From Vibrio sp. DW001 (GTDB taxonomy: Bacteria > Pseudomonadota > Gammaproteobacteria > Enterobacterales > Vibrionaceae), in NCBI RefSeq assembly GCF_029016285.1, contig NZ_CP091976.1, forward strand, positions 1,617,042 to 1,681,041: DNA of 64,000 nucleotides, read 5' to 3'. The first letter of the stretch is position 1, and each line of letters begins with the position of its first letter. Below the pieces are notes generated by a model. The model saw nothing but the letters and a program-made list of their open reading frames with translations. It had not been told where the DNA came from and did no database searches. This document shows positions 20,145 through 30,146 of this stretch, in pieces. The position numbers and the translations under genes are program-made.

Positions 20145-23036
20145 ATGTTATTAGCGTCAGCCAGTATAGGTAGAAAATTGCTGCTGTCCTTTGCTTCAAT
20201 GGCAAGTCTGTTAATTTTAGCGGTAGCAATTGGTGCTTCGGGTTTTTCCTTTGTAGCTGAAACGGAAAAGCAAGTAATTGACTCGTCGGTTCCTGCGATG
20301 ATTCAGGCAAGAGAAGTGTCAGAACAAAGCTCCAAAATACTGTCGTCTTTAGGGGTGCTATCCAACGCTCAAACAGAAAGAGAAAGACAACAGGCTGGGG
20401 CACTATTGTTTTCTCAACTAGAAAAGTTATTGGACAAAATTAAGCTTCTTGGCGATAAACCATTTGATGTGGCGATATTAGAGCGACTAGAAAGCAAGGT
20501 GCAAAATGTTATAGATACAATAGTAGAACTGGGTGTCGTAGTAGAAGAAAAATTACTTTTAGATCACGTGATTATTTTACAAGTAGAAGAGATGCGTCAA
20601 CTCGCGGTTGAATTAGAAACCTTAACCCGAACTCAGGTTTTGAATACCAGCACAATAGCTGTTGCTAATATAACCAATATATATAATCTTATCGAGAGAC
20701 AAGACAATGAAACGGTCTACAGAGCGCTCGATAATCTGATCGAAGTCGATTTAGACTTATCTGAGCGGTTACATGAATTACACCTGCTGGCGTTTCAGAT
20801 GCTGGCTCACATCGAAGAAGCAAGAGCCGTAACAGACTCCTCGCGCATACAAAAGCTTAGAGCTGAATTTGAACATAATATCGACATCATTAAACGTCGT
20901 ATTTTGTCAGTGGAAGACCCTACCCGTTCTAGGCAGATGCAAGTGCTAGTCAGTAAGTTAGAGCAAAGAAAAGAGGTGTTTGATAATCTAGATTTGCGTT
21001 ATGAAAACAGGCAAAATGCGGAAAATTTGATGGTTTTAAACCTAACGCAGTTATCAGAGTTGAATAAAACAGTGAGCTTGTTGGTAGATGAATCAAACAG
21101 CGACACAGCGTTGGCGATAAAAGAGTTAGGTGAAACGTTAACTTACGCAAAATGGTCGTTGATTGTACTTTCTTTGCTTGGATTAGTAGCGGTAAGTTTC
21201 ATTCTCTGGAATGTCGTGTATCTCTCTGTTGTCAAAAGGTTGCATATCTACTCCGATGCGATTCGTTCAGTAGCAAATGGTGACTTAGCGTTCGATATTG
21301 ATGTCAAAGGTAGCGATGAACTGGCGCAAATGGGTAAAGCTATCGTTATTGCTAGAGATACCGCTGAACAGCTTCAAATCGTTGCAGCCAGTGATGCTGT
21401 GACCAAAAATGAATTAGAAGAGCATAAAGCACATTTAGAGGAAACTATTACCGAACGAACGAAACAGCTTAGAATGGCAAACGAGAAACTCAACCAAGAA
21501 GTATTAAAACATAATCAAGCAAGGATCGAAGCGGAGCAAGCAAACCGAGCTAAAACTGCCTTTCTTTCTACCATGAGTCATGAGATCAGAACCCCAATGA
21601 ATGGTGTGCTCGGTACTGCAACATTATTGGATGAGACACGTTTAAATATCAAACAAAAACAATATGTCGATGTAATTAATCGCAGTGGTAACACCCTGTT
21701 GGGCATTCTAAACGATGTGCTTGATTATTCTAAAATTGAAGCGGGTTTTTTGGAAATTCGCGAAGCACCTTTCAACCTTTCTGCTCTCGTGACCGACGTT
21801 TACCAACTTCAGAAGAGTAACGCGACAGAGAAGCAGCTCGGTTTTTCTATGAACGTCGACAAAGAAATCAGTGGTTATTGGTTAGGCGACGCGACACGAA
21901 TTACTCAGGTACTGAATAATCTTGTAAGTAATGCCATAAAATTCACGTCAACAGGGGACGTGAGCGTTAACGTCTGTAAGGACTCGCGTCACTTTGGACA
22001 TATTCTTTTTCGTGTTATCGATGCTGGGGTAGGTATATCGGAAGGCGATAAATCGAAACTGTTTGATGCATTTACTCAAGTTGGTAATGCTAAAGCAAAA
22101 TTAGGTGGAACAGGACTGGGCTTAGCAATTAGTCAAAAAATAGTTACTGCGATGGGAGGTCTTCTAGAGGTGGGGTCAGAACTCAATCAAGGCAGTGTAT
22201 TTAGCTTCTCTATCCCACTAGAAGTCTCATTAGAGACAATCAAACCGAAACCAGTAGTAAAAGAACAAACCAACCTTGTTGCGAAGATCTTATTAGTCGA
22301 AGACAACCCTGTTAATTGCCTCGTTGCAGAGGGCTTTCTCACCAATAAGGGCCACCAAGTGGTTATTGCAGAAAATGGAGCACAAGCAAGAGATCTGTTT
22401 AAGAAGCAGCAGTTTGATATTGGCTTGTTAGATATCAATTTACCCGATTGCAATGGTGTAGAGCTTATGGCTGATCTGCGATTGATAGAGGCCGAAACCC
22501 TTAACAACGCGGAGAAACGTATTCCAATGGTTGCCATTTCTGCCCATGTGTTTAGTGAAGAAGTGCAGGGCTATTTGAAAGCGGGGTTTGATGACTATTT
22601 GCCTAAGCCTTTGGATAAAAATAAATTACTTATTCTTGTGCAATCGATTCTAAAAGGGCGAATACTTCAACGACCACAACCTTCCTTTGAAGTAGAAAAG
22701 CATCAAAAGCTGGTGGATTTACATGTATTAGATGAAGATTGCAAAGTTTTGGGTGTAGAGAAAGTGCTTGAATTAATAAAGCTATTTGAGAACAGCAGTC
22801 TAGATATCGTCAAGCAATTAGATCAAGCCGTGATGGAACTAGATCCTGCTTTGGTGAAACAATTAGCGCACAAACTAAAGGGCTCTGCGGGTTCTATGGG
22901 AATGTATACACTTCATGCTACTTGTCTCGAGGTTGAATCCAATGACTATCCAATTGAAACGTATCAAAAACAAAGAGATTCGCTGATCTCAATAATAGAA
23001 CGGTCAATTAGACTGGTAAAAAAAGCAAGGCAATGA
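20145..23036 (+). CDS. torS: TMAO-responsive hybrid sensor kinase TorS
   Basis: A 963-residue tripartite inner-membrane sensor. In order: an N-terminal membrane segment (about 12-32), a large helical periplasmic sensor, a second membrane segment (about 335-360), HAMP, a kinase H-box STMSHEIRTPMNG with H479, an ATPase domain, a receiver with D763 in LLDINLPDCNG, and a C-terminal HPt domain with H909 in AHKLKGSAG. All phosphorelay residues are present, so phosphate can pass to the response regulator TorR, which is not in the window. It is divergent from torT, and AAGG precedes the ATG. Confidence 0.93.
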   Translation: MLLASASIGRKLLLSFASMASLLILAVAIGASGFSFVAETEKQVIDSSVPAMIQAREVSEQSSKILSSLGVLSNAQTERERQQAGALLFSQLEKLLDKIKLLGDKPFDVAILERLESKVQNVIDTIVELGVVVEEKLLLDHVIILQVEEMRQLAVELETLTRTQVLNTSTIAVANITNIYNLIERQDNETVYRALDNLIEVDLDLSERLHELHLLAFQMLAHIEEARAVTDSSRIQKLRAEFEHNIDIIKRRILSVEDPTRSRQMQVLVSKLEQRKEVFDNLDLRYENRQNAENLMVLNLTQLSELNKTVSLLVDESNSDTALAIKELGETLTYAKWSLIVLSLLGLVAVSFILWNVVYLSVVKRLHIYSDAIRSVANGDLAFDIDVKGSDELAQMGKAIVIARDTAEQLQIVAASDAVTKNELEEHKAHLEETITERTKQLRMANEKLNQEVLKHNQARIEAEQANRAKTAFLSTMSHEIRTPMNGVLGTATLLDETRLNIKQKQYVDVINRSGNTLLGILNDVLDYSKIEAGFLEIREAPFNLSALVTDVYQLQKSNATEKQLGFSMNVDKEISGYWLGDATRITQVLNNLVSNAIKFTSTGDVSVNVCKDSRHFGHILFRVIDAGVGISEGDKSKLFDAFTQVGNAKAKLGGTGLGLAISQKIVTAMGGLLEVGSELNQGSVFSFSIPLEVSLETIKPKPVVKEQTNLVAKILLVEDNPVNCLVAEGFLTNKGHQVVIAENGAQARDLFKKQQFDIGLLDINLPDCNGVELMADLRLIEAETLNNAEKRIPMVAISAHVFSEEVQGYLKAGFDDYLPKPLDKNKLLILVQSILKGRILQRPQPSFEVEKHQKLVDLHVLDEDCKVLGVEKVLELIKLFENSSLDIVKQLDQAVMELDPALVKQLAHKLKGSAGSMGMYTLHATCLEVESNDYPIETYQKQRDSLISIIERSIRLVKKARQ

Positions 23037-23183
23037 GGTACCAATAAGCAACTTATTGCATTCATAAATACATATAATTAGTTGGTTATGATCAAGATTT
23101 TATAGATTACTTGCTGTTATAGTCACCGCTATTAGATCAAGCCCTCTTAAAGTAGAGGGAACTTGCAGTATTAAGGTTAAATA

Positions 23184-24833
23184 ATGATAGCGTTAAAAGA
23201 AGCATATACAGCGGGACTGCTGAAACAAAAGTATTGGTTAAATAACGTGTTATCAGGTGTCATCGTTGGGGTTGTCGCGTTACCGTTGGCAATGGCATTT
23301 GCGATTGCTTCAGGTGCTAAGCCCGAGCAGGGAATTTACACGGCAATTGTTGCAGGATTCTGTGTATCAATATTTGGTGGCAGCAGGCTACAAATAGCAG
23401 GCCCTACTGGGGCTTTCATCGTAATATTGTCGGGCATTACTGGCGAACATGGCGTTATAGGGCTACAAATAGCGACATTCATGGCCGGTATCATACTATT
23501 TATATTTGGCTTAACGAAGATGGGTTCGATTATCAAGTTTATACCAGCCCCCGTCATTGTCGGATTTACTGCTGGTATTGGTGTCATCATATGGATAGGC
23601 CAGTGGCGTGACTTTTTTGGTCTACCAGTCGTTACCGGAGAACATTTTCATCAAAAATTTGCCCATTTGATCGAATTGTTACCCCAGTTTCATCCAAGTA
23701 CTACAATGTTTGGCATTGTTTCTCTATTCATTCTTCTTATATGCCCGAAATTGCGATGGACTAAGAAAATACCAGGCCCTCTGATAGCGCTTGTATTGAT
23801 GACGTCATTGCAGGCTATGTTTCAATTCGAAGGTATTAAAACGATAGGGAGTGCGTTTGGTGGCATTCCATTAGGCTTGCCTACATTCGAACCTCTATCC
23901 TTTGAGTGGAGTCAGGTAATAACACTTATTGGGCCAGCGTTTGCAATCGCTATGCTAGGCGCCATAGAGTCACTATTATCTGCTGTCGTCGCCGACGGTA
24001 TGGTAGGGACTAAGCACAACTCCAATCAAGAACTCGTTGGTCAAGGCATCGCAAATATTGTTGCACCATTATTTGGTGGTTTCGCTGCGACGGGTGCGAT
24101 TGCCCGTACAGCTACAAACATTCGTAATGGTGGTAATAGCCCGTTAGCGGGTATCGTTCATGCTATTACGTTGTGCGTTGTACTCCTTGTGTTGGCTCCC
24201 CTAGCTGACAATATACCGCTAGCTACTCTTGCTGCTATTCTCTTTGTTGTCGCGTGGAATATGAGCGAAGCCAAACACTTTGTCAAAATGATGCGAACCG
24301 CGCCTCACGCCGATGTTGCGGTCTTGATTATCACTTTTACGTTGACAATTTTTGCAGACTTGGTCGTTGCCGTTAATATTGGCGTGATTTTAGCAACATT
24401 ACATTTTCTACATCGCATGGCTTCAAGTGTGGAAGTATCATTGCAGTCGTCAGACCAATTGAATGATGAACAAGTCTTGGCAGGGGAGTTGCCCCTGCCC
24501 AAAGATACGGTTGTCTATAACGTAGATGGTCCCTTTTTTTTCGGCGCAGTGGATAGTTTGGATAGAACACTAGCGGAAACGTTAACAACACCCGAATACC
24601 TTGTTATTCGTTTGAAGTGGGTTCCATTCATCGATATCACAGGTATTGAGGCTCTTGATAAAGTGATCAGAGAATTACAAAACCGTGGAATACGCGTGAT
24701 GGTGTGTGGTGCGAACACCCGTGTAGAGAAAAAGCTCAAGAAAGCCGGTGTGTTGGACTTAGTCGGTGTGTATTACTATTTCGCAACCTTTGACAGTGCT
24801 GTAAATGCAATTCGGGAAAGACAAATTGATTAA
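23184..24833 (+). CDS. SulP family anion transporter with STAS domain
   Basis: A 549-residue inner-membrane transporter. Residues 1-420 hold about 11-12 hydrophobic segments with the SulP signatures GVIVGVVALPLAMAFAIASG and RLQIAGPTGAFIVI, in part. A cytoplasmic STAS domain (about 440-549) follows, with the VDGPFFFGAVDSLD strand and the FIDITGIEALD loop. Such proteins carry sulfate, bicarbonate, or C4-dicarboxylates (DauA); the substrate is not clear here. AAGGTT precedes the ATG. It stands alone between torS and rlmF. Confidence 0.88.
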   Translation: MIALKEAYTAGLLKQKYWLNNVLSGVIVGVVALPLAMAFAIASGAKPEQGIYTAIVAGFCVSIFGGSRLQIAGPTGAFIVILSGITGEHGVIGLQIATFMAGIILFIFGLTKMGSIIKFIPAPVIVGFTAGIGVIIWIGQWRDFFGLPVVTGEHFHQKFAHLIELLPQFHPSTTMFGIVSLFILLICPKLRWTKKIPGPLIALVLMTSLQAMFQFEGIKTIGSAFGGIPLGLPTFEPLSFEWSQVITLIGPAFAIAMLGAIESLLSAVVADGMVGTKHNSNQELVGQGIANIVAPLFGGFAATGAIARTATNIRNGGNSPLAGIVHAITLCVVLLVLAPLADNIPLATLAAILFVVAWNMSEAKHFVKMMRTAPHADVAVLIITFTLTIFADLVVAVNIGVILATLHFLHRMASSVEVSLQSSDQLNDEQVLAGELPLPKDTVVYNVDGPFFFGAVDSLDRTLAETLTTPEYLVIRLKWVPFIDITGIEALDKVIRELQNRGIRVMVCGANTRVEKKLKKAGVLDLVGVYYYFATFDSAVNAIRERQID

Positions 24834-24951
24834 ATCCTCAAACGTACGATAAATAAGCCATTATAAATGTGTTGGATAAAGGCGATTATGTTGACAAAAG
24901 ACAGCGTTGCTCATTATTCTCCACGTTGAATTTACACTTAGCAGTCTCAAT

Positions 24952-25992
24952 ATGAACAAAGCAAACAAATCGGTACAGATTAAAAAAGAGGTCGATGTAA
25001 ACTCTAGTACTCTGATTAAAACCGTTAATGGACCGATAGGACTCCATTGCAGGAACAAGCATCAAGGGCGTTATGATTTTAAGAAACTTGTTGAATCTCT
25101 GCCACGGCTTAAAAAGGTTCTTACAAGGAATCCGAAAGGTGAAGACAGCATTGATTTTTCCGACCCAGAAGCAGTAAAGCTTCTCAATCGTGCACTTCTT
25201 TGTTGCTATTACAATATTGAGCAGTGGGATATCCCTAAAGGGTATCTTTGTCCGCCAATACCGGGCCGTGCAGATTATATCCATCGAGTTGCAACACTGT
25301 TATCAAGTGAAAGCAAAGGTTTAAAGCATCATCTCGTTAACGCGTTAGATATTGGCGTTGGGGCTAATTGTATCTACCCAATTATTGGTGTTAGTGAGTA
25401 TGATTGGCATGTCGTAGCCTGTGATGTTGACCCGATTTCGATAGCGTCGGTCGAAAAAATCGTATCGAACAATTTAATTTTGAAAGATAAGGTCGATTGT
25501 AGGCTTCAGATTAACAGTCAGAATTTTTTTCAGAATATCATCCAACCGGGTGAATATTACGATATAACAACCTGTAATCCACCATTTCATAAATCATTAT
25601 CGGAAGCGCAACAAGGCAGCGAACGCAAAATCAAAAACCTTGTATCAAATCGAATAAAACGAGGTCAATCTTTGCAACAACTGAATAAGGGGAGCCAACC
25701 TTTGCTCAACTTTGGTGGACAAAAAGCGGAGTTGTGGTGTCAGGGGGGTGAAGCAGAGTTTGTAAAAAACATGGTACTAGAGAGTAAACGTTTTGCTGAC
25801 CAGGTGCTTTGGTTTTCTACACTCATCTCGAAGAAGGACAATGTAAGGTGGATGAAAAAGAATTTGGAAAAGGTAAATGCGTGTGAAGTTCAGATATTAG
25901 AAATGAGCCAAGGTCAAAAAGTGAGTCGTATTGTTGCGTGGACCTTTAAAAGCCCACAACAACGGCAACAGTGGCTTAAACTTAAAAACTAA
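24952..25992 (+). CDS. rlmF: 23S rRNA m6A1618 methyltransferase RlmF
   Basis: SAM-dependent enzyme that methylates N6 of A1618 in 23S rRNA. The family N-terminus GLHCRNKHQGRYDF and PGRADYIHRVA block are present. The SAM-binding loop is ALDIGVGANCIYP, and the N6-adenine catalytic motif reads NPPF, followed by HKSLSEAQQGSERK. The true start is the ATG at 24952; an in-frame TTG at 24907 has no support. It is convergent with arfB with one base between the stop codons. Confidence 0.93.
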   Translation: MNKANKSVQIKKEVDVNSSTLIKTVNGPIGLHCRNKHQGRYDFKKLVESLPRLKKVLTRNPKGEDSIDFSDPEAVKLLNRALLCCYYNIEQWDIPKGYLCPPIPGRADYIHRVATLLSSESKGLKHHLVNALDIGVGANCIYPIIGVSEYDWHVVACDVDPISIASVEKIVSNNLILKDKVDCRLQINSQNFFQNIIQPGEYYDITTCNPPFHKSLSEAQQGSERKIKNLVSNRIKRGQSLQQLNKGSQPLLNFGGQKAELWCQGGEAEFVKNMVLESKRFADQVLWFSTLISKKDNVRWMKKNLEKVNACEVQILEMSQGQKVSRIVAWTFKSPQQRQQWLKLKN

Positions 25993-25993
25993 T

Positions 25994-26413
25994 TTAATCA
26001 TGAGCATTTGGTTTTCCTCTAAGTGCTTTTGTTTTTCCTTTCAGTACTTTAGTGTCTACGCGTTTTCGTTTAGAAGAACGTGTAGGGCGTGTCACTCTGC
26101 GGGCTTTTTCAACGTAGGACACGGAAACAATTAATTCTTGAAGCCTTTTAAGTGCATCCTCTCTATTTTTTTCCTGTGTTCTAAACTGTTGAGCTTTGAT
26201 GATTATCACGCCATCTTTGGTTATTCGGCTATCGTTCATGTTCAATAAACGCTGTTTATAGAAATCCGGTAGCGTAGAGTGTGTTACATCGAATCGCAGG
26301 TGTATAGCACTTGCAACTTTGTTAACATTTTGTCCTCCAGCCCCTTGCGATCGTATTGCGGTAAGTTGAATTTCCCAGTCGGAAATTTCAACACTGTTTG
26401 ATATTTTTAACAT
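25994..26413 (-). CDS. arfB: alternative ribosome-rescue factor ArfB (YaeJ)
   Basis: Peptidyl-tRNA hydrolase of 139 residues that frees ribosomes stalled at mRNA 3' ends. The catalytic GGQ is at residues 26-28 in RSQGAGGQNVNKV. The C-terminal basic tail (RPTRSSKRKRVDTK, then KGKTKALRGK) is what enters the empty mRNA channel in ArfB. Both key parts are intact. It is divergent from yqaB and converges tightly with rlmF. Confidence 0.95.
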   Translation of the reverse strand: MLKISNSVEISDWEIQLTAIRSQGAGGQNVNKVASAIHLRFDVTHSTLPDFYKQRLLNMNDSRITKDGVIIIKAQQFRTQEKNREDALKRLQELIVSVSYVEKARRVTRPTRSSKRKRVDTKVLKGKTKALRGKPNAHD

Positions 26414-26499
26414 TATTTGTCCGTAAAATTAGTAGATTATCTGTTGTTGTATATATGGTAGAGTTATGGTGTCTCGATTAATTTTACAGGAAAAATAGA

Positions 26500-27102
26500 A
26501 TGAATATTGATCTTTCCAAATATGAAGGTGTGATATTTGATATGGATGGTACGCTTATAGATACCATGCCCGCACACCTTGATGCGTGGGAAACGACAGC
26601 AAAGCAGTTCAATTTTACGTATGACAGAGACTGGATCCACGGACTGGGTGGTAAACCGAGTCCAGTAATAGCAGAAGAAGTTAGCCTAAAATATGGTATA
26701 GAACTGGATTTTGCAGCGGTGTCTGACTTCAAAATGATCACTTTTTCGCAAATGGCAGAGCAAGGTGACGTTATAAAGCATACCTTTGATGTCCTCAAAA
26801 AGGCTTATGGCAACAAGAAACTTGGGCTTGGTACTGGTAGTCAAAGAGCAAATGCGATGAGGCTCTTGGAAGAAAGAGATCTGTTGCCATATTTTGATGC
26901 AATAGTGACTGCATCGGATGTGACGAATTTTAAACCATGCCCAGACACATTTATTAAGGCCGCAGAAAGTATGGGTGTTGCACCAACCTCATGCGTGGTG
27001 TTTGAAGATACGGCATTGGGTAAAAAAGCGGCACATTCAGGTGGAATGGATTGTATAATGGTTCTTCCTGATGGTTTCGAGTTTTGTCCAGTTGAACGAT
27101 AA
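26500..27102 (+). CDS. yqaB: HAD-family sugar phosphatase/phosphoglucomutase YqaB
   Basis: A 200-residue HAD hydrolase. Motif I FDMDGTLIDT has the nucleophile D14 and acid D16, motif II is LGTGS, motif III lysine is in NFKPCPD, and motif IV is VVFEDTALGKKAA. The cap insertion (about 20-85) is of the beta-phosphoglucomutase type, and E. coli YqaB removes phosphate from fructose 1-phosphate. Start: ACAGGAAAA precedes the ATG. It is divergent from arfB. Confidence 0.9.
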   Translation: MNIDLSKYEGVIFDMDGTLIDTMPAHLDAWETTAKQFNFTYDRDWIHGLGGKPSPVIAEEVSLKYGIELDFAAVSDFKMITFSQMAEQGDVIKHTFDVLKKAYGNKKLGLGTGSQRANAMRLLEERDLLPYFDAIVTASDVTNFKPCPDTFIKAAESMGVAPTSCVVFEDTALGKKAAHSGGMDCIMVLPDGFEFCPVER

Positions 27103-27338
27103 AATAAACGGTGCCGATAAGTTTGAATAGTGAACGTCATGTAGACTATATGAACGAATACATCGTTATGATATTTATTGATATAGGTTGATAAGAGTAC
27201 TTCAAATTATTGACTATTTAAGCTTATGTTTATATTGTATATAGATGTGACAAGGTCAAGGTATTTATTGTATGTATCGTTAAACTTCAATGTTGATGTG
27301 TTTCTATAAATAACACACCAACATTGAAGCAATATTAA
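27103..27338. terminator. intergenic region with terminator of the lysR-type gene
   Basis: 236 bases without a gene. It is AT-rich. Near the right end an 18-base inverted repeat with one mismatch (27285-27302 and 27312-27329, arms starting CTTCAATGTTG) forms a long hairpin directly after the lysR stop; on the minus strand it is followed by TTTAA. It is a likely terminator for lysR and marks the left edge of the dehalogenase locus. Confidence 0.65.
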
Positions 27339-28229
27339 CTATTTACATAGCGTGCATTGAAATGAATTATTTTCTTCAAAATAATCTAGTATCGGCGTTA
27401 TTAACACCTCCTCTCCAGCACGCCATCGTGCAATAATTGGGGTGACAAAACCTTCTCGACCTAAATTTGATTCAAACTCAACGATATTTTTCCACTTTTC
27501 TGCACCTATATGCGTAGGTAAAAATGCCCACCCCATTTTTTCAGATAATGCACATTCCAATAACTCTAAATCATTAATAACTTTATTATTTGGGGTGAAT
27601 ATAAATTTCTGATCTTTCGTTTTATTTAGATAAGCTTGTGGCAATATTTGAGTATGGTGGACGAGCTCGCTTAACATTACATATTGTGAATCAAAAAAAT
27701 CTTTGTGGGCATAAAATCGATAAGGCATAAACCCAAGAATGCGCCATTCGTTCGTGCTTAGTTTCTCTTCATTATCATCTGACGGCGCTATTATAAGATC
27801 GACAATGTTTTTTTCGAGAAGTTCTAGTGACACGTTAGAACCAATTTTTATAAACTCGATCTCCATTTTTTTTGAGTGTGCATATCGAATCAAATTTTTA
27901 ATCATTTCTTTTGGTACAACGGCATCGTAAGCCATTCGCAATGTGACTTTTGAGGCATCTGGGCAGACTGTTTTTATTGTGTTTTGCCATGTAAAAATTT
28001 GTGCTGTCAATAGAATGGAAGGCTTGAGAATTCTATTCCCTAATGGAGTGAGTTCTATTTGCCTAGAACTTCTATTAAATAATTTGTGACCTAGTTCAAA
28101 CTCAAAAGATTCAATATGTTCTGTAATTGTTGCACGGTTTTTATTTAAATGTTTCGCCGCCGTAGAGATATTTAGATCTTGGGCGACTTGTACAAAGGAA
28201 ACGAGTTGATTGTAATTAAAGTCCTTCAC
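27339..28229 (-). CDS. LysR family regulator divergent from rdhA
   Basis: A 296-residue LysR-type regulator. The winged helix-turn-helix is at about residues 1-60 (FVQVAQDLNISTAAKHLNKNR, in part) and the effector domain covers about 90-290. The start is the GTG at 28229, with AAGGA upstream. It is read away from rdhA across 151 bases, the classical layout in which a LysR protein controls the divergent operon, so it is the likely regulator of the dehalogenase; its ligand may be the halogenated substrate. This role is inferred from position. Confidence 0.85.
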   Translation of the reverse strand: MKDFNYNQLVSFVQVAQDLNISTAAKHLNKNRATITEHIESFEFELGHKLFNRSSRQIELTPLGNRILKPSILLTAQIFTWQNTIKTVCPDASKVTLRMAYDAVVPKEMIKNLIRYAHSKKMEIEFIKIGSNVSLELLEKNIVDLIIAPSDDNEEKLSTNEWRILGFMPYRFYAHKDFFDSQYVMLSELVHHTQILPQAYLNKTKDQKFIFTPNNKVINDLELLECALSEKMGWAFLPTHIGAEKWKNIVEFESNLGREGFVTPIIARWRAGEEVLITPILDYFEENNSFQCTLCK

Positions 28230-28380
28230 CTAAATCGATCCTTATTGGAAAGAATTCTCATTCTAATTTTTTATGTCGGAAAAGCCCGCAGTTGCTGATT
28301 TCATTATCAAATAAACATAGGCTATAAATCTTTCGTATATTACATGCTTTTTAGACATCGTACATAAATGAGATTTTATT
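28230..28380. promoter_or_regulatory. divergent lysR-rdhA control region
   Basis: 151 AT-rich bases between divergent start codons. An AGAATTCT palindrome at 28251-28258, close to the lysR start, is a possible regulator site. I cannot place -35/-10 boxes with confidence. Confidence 0.4.
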
Positions 28381-29766
28381 ATGTCAAATGAAAACCAGAA
28401 AGAAAACGAAAATGAAGTTGAAGACAATTCACGTCGCAATTTTTTTAAATTGGGATTGGGAGCGGCTGCTATTGCGGGGGTAGGTGTTTCCTCTGCCCAC
28501 GCGGCAAACAAAATAGAAGGTGTAAGTCATAGCGATTTCCCTGTTCCCATTGATCCTGATGTATTGAAACCCATGCCGCAAGAAAACTCGATTTGGACGT
28601 TTATTAAATCTCCTTTGTTGGCGGACAAATTTCCGGAAAGAAATCAGAATTTCGAAAATGGCTGGAATTTCCAACAGCATGGCTTTAATCCCTTCGTTGG
28701 GCTGGATAACTCAAAACCTGGAATGCGACAGCTAGATCTGGCCTTAATGATGTCAGGTTGGGCGATGGATGATGTATTGGCGCCGGGTTCATCTTCGTTG
28801 CAGATCAAATCTGGCGTTTACGGTTGGGAACAACATGGTCTCATGGATCAACAATGGCAGTTCGAAAGTGCCGAAGATGCAAGCCAGAGCATTAAGTCAG
28901 CAGCCAGACTATTAGGGGCAACACGGTGCGGAATTACTCGCAACCATAAGGTGTGGAATTGGGACCCGCTTTATGATTCGAAAGAAGGGCGAGAGGTTTC
29001 TTGGGATGAGTTTCCGTTTGTGGCAAAAACCGTAATAGTCGTTTTGATTGAGGAAGATTACCAAGCAATCGCTACAGCACCTTCTTACGTGTCCGGAGCC
29101 GCCGTTGGTATGGGATACTCTCAGATGGCGACAGTAGCCGGGAGTTTAGCGACATTTATTCGAGGGTTAGGTTATCAGGCTGTTGGCGCGGGTAACGATT
29201 TGGGAAATAGTGTTTCTTATGCCATAGAGGCGGGTTTAGGTGAAGGGGCTCGTAATGGTCACATGATGGCCCCACGATTTGGCCCTCGTGTTCGAATTGC
29301 GAAAGTCTATACCGATCTAGAATTACCTGACGAAGCATATGATAAACCTAAGTCTTTTGGGATTATGGAGTTCTGTGAGAAATGCAAGTTATGTGCAGAA
29401 AAGTGTCCCTCAAAAGCGATCAGTTTAGATGACAAACCGGGGTGGGGACCAACCTATGAAAATGGCGAAAACCCAGAGTACTCCTGGCACCATCAGAGAG
29501 GCGTTAAAAAATTCTATAATGACGCCAAAAAATGCTACAAATATTGGGTAGATAGTGGCACTGATTGTGCGATTTGTATGACGGCTTGCCCATGGAATAA
29601 ACCAGATTTTTGGCACCATAGATTGATTGATGCTTCTAATGCTTATACGGGCGGACCCATTCATACCTTCATGAAAGTGATGGATGAGTTATTTGGATAC
29701 GGAAATGTATTTGATGAACAGGCCGTTATTGATTTTTGGAAAACAGGCAAAGACATTGAAGTTTAA
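28381..29766 (+). CDS. rdhA: reductive dehalogenase catalytic subunit RdhA
   Basis: Predicted corrinoid- and Fe-S-dependent enzyme that removes halogen from organohalides on the outer face of the membrane. A Tat signal opens the protein (SRRNFFKLG, twin Arg at 18-19; cleavage near SSAHA at 37-41). The dehalogenase core has the GLGEGARNG region at about 285-293, with Tyr280 a candidate for the catalytic proton donor. Two 4Fe-4S motifs follow: CEKCKLCAEKCP (C332, C335, C338, C342) and C385 with CAICMTACP (C396, C399, C403). 461 residues is normal for respiratory RdhA. Unlike the related QueG, it is exported and has an rdhB partner 15 bases downstream. Confidence 0.92.
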   Translation: MSNENQKENENEVEDNSRRNFFKLGLGAAAIAGVGVSSAHAANKIEGVSHSDFPVPIDPDVLKPMPQENSIWTFIKSPLLADKFPERNQNFENGWNFQQHGFNPFVGLDNSKPGMRQLDLALMMSGWAMDDVLAPGSSSLQIKSGVYGWEQHGLMDQQWQFESAEDASQSIKSAARLLGATRCGITRNHKVWNWDPLYDSKEGREVSWDEFPFVAKTVIVVLIEEDYQAIATAPSYVSGAAVGMGYSQMATVAGSLATFIRGLGYQAVGAGNDLGNSVSYAIEAGLGEGARNGHMMAPRFGPRVRIAKVYTDLELPDEAYDKPKSFGIMEFCEKCKLCAEKCPSKAISLDDKPGWGPTYENGENPEYSWHHQRGVKKFYNDAKKCYKYWVDSGTDCAICMTACPWNKPDFWHHRLIDASNAYTGGPIHTFMKVMDELFGYGNVFDEQAVIDFWKTGKDIEV

Positions 29767-29781
29767 TAGGAGCATAAAATT

Positions 29782-30069
29782 ATGATGGCATTAATGTGGT
29801 ATCTGCTGGGTATGTTCACCGTAACAGCATTTATCGGGTACAGGAAACTTGATCGTTTATATAAACTAAATTGGATAGCAAAGCTCGGCATCCTCGCTTC
29901 AGCCATCGGTATGTGGTTCTGTATTGCTTGGTCGTGGGCTTCTTTTGTAGAGAGAGAACCTCAGTCAGGTGCAATGGGTTTGGTTATGTTTGGTTTTATT
30001 TCCATAGTGATTTTTGCTGTTACTTGGAGAACCCAGATAGCACCAAATGAAAAAGCTTCTTATAAATAA
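29782..30069 (+). CDS. rdhB: reductive dehalogenase membrane anchor RdhB
   Basis: A 95-residue membrane protein with three predicted segments (about 3-19, 32-53, 65-83). Between the second and third is EREPQSGAMGL (57-67), the conserved glutamate-rich loop that marks RdhB and is thought to contact RdhA outside the membrane. It tethers the Tat-exported RdhA. It follows rdhA by 15 bases and has AGGAG nine bases before the ATG, so it is in the same operon. Confidence 0.9.
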   Translation: MMALMWYLLGMFTVTAFIGYRKLDRLYKLNWIAKLGILASAIGMWFCIAWSWASFVEREPQSGAMGLVMFGFISIVIFAVTWRTQIAPNEKASYK

Positions 30070-30146
30070 TTGTATAAACGTTAGACAAATAGGGATATTT
30101 CGATAGGCCAGGAAGGCCAAATATTACAGTAAAAAGGTTACCTAAC

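Noticed and set aside
28381..29766. RdhA read as epoxyqueuosine reductase QueG
   Set aside because: It shares the Fe-S motif pattern, but QueG is cytoplasmic and has no Tat signal or RdhB partner; both are present here.
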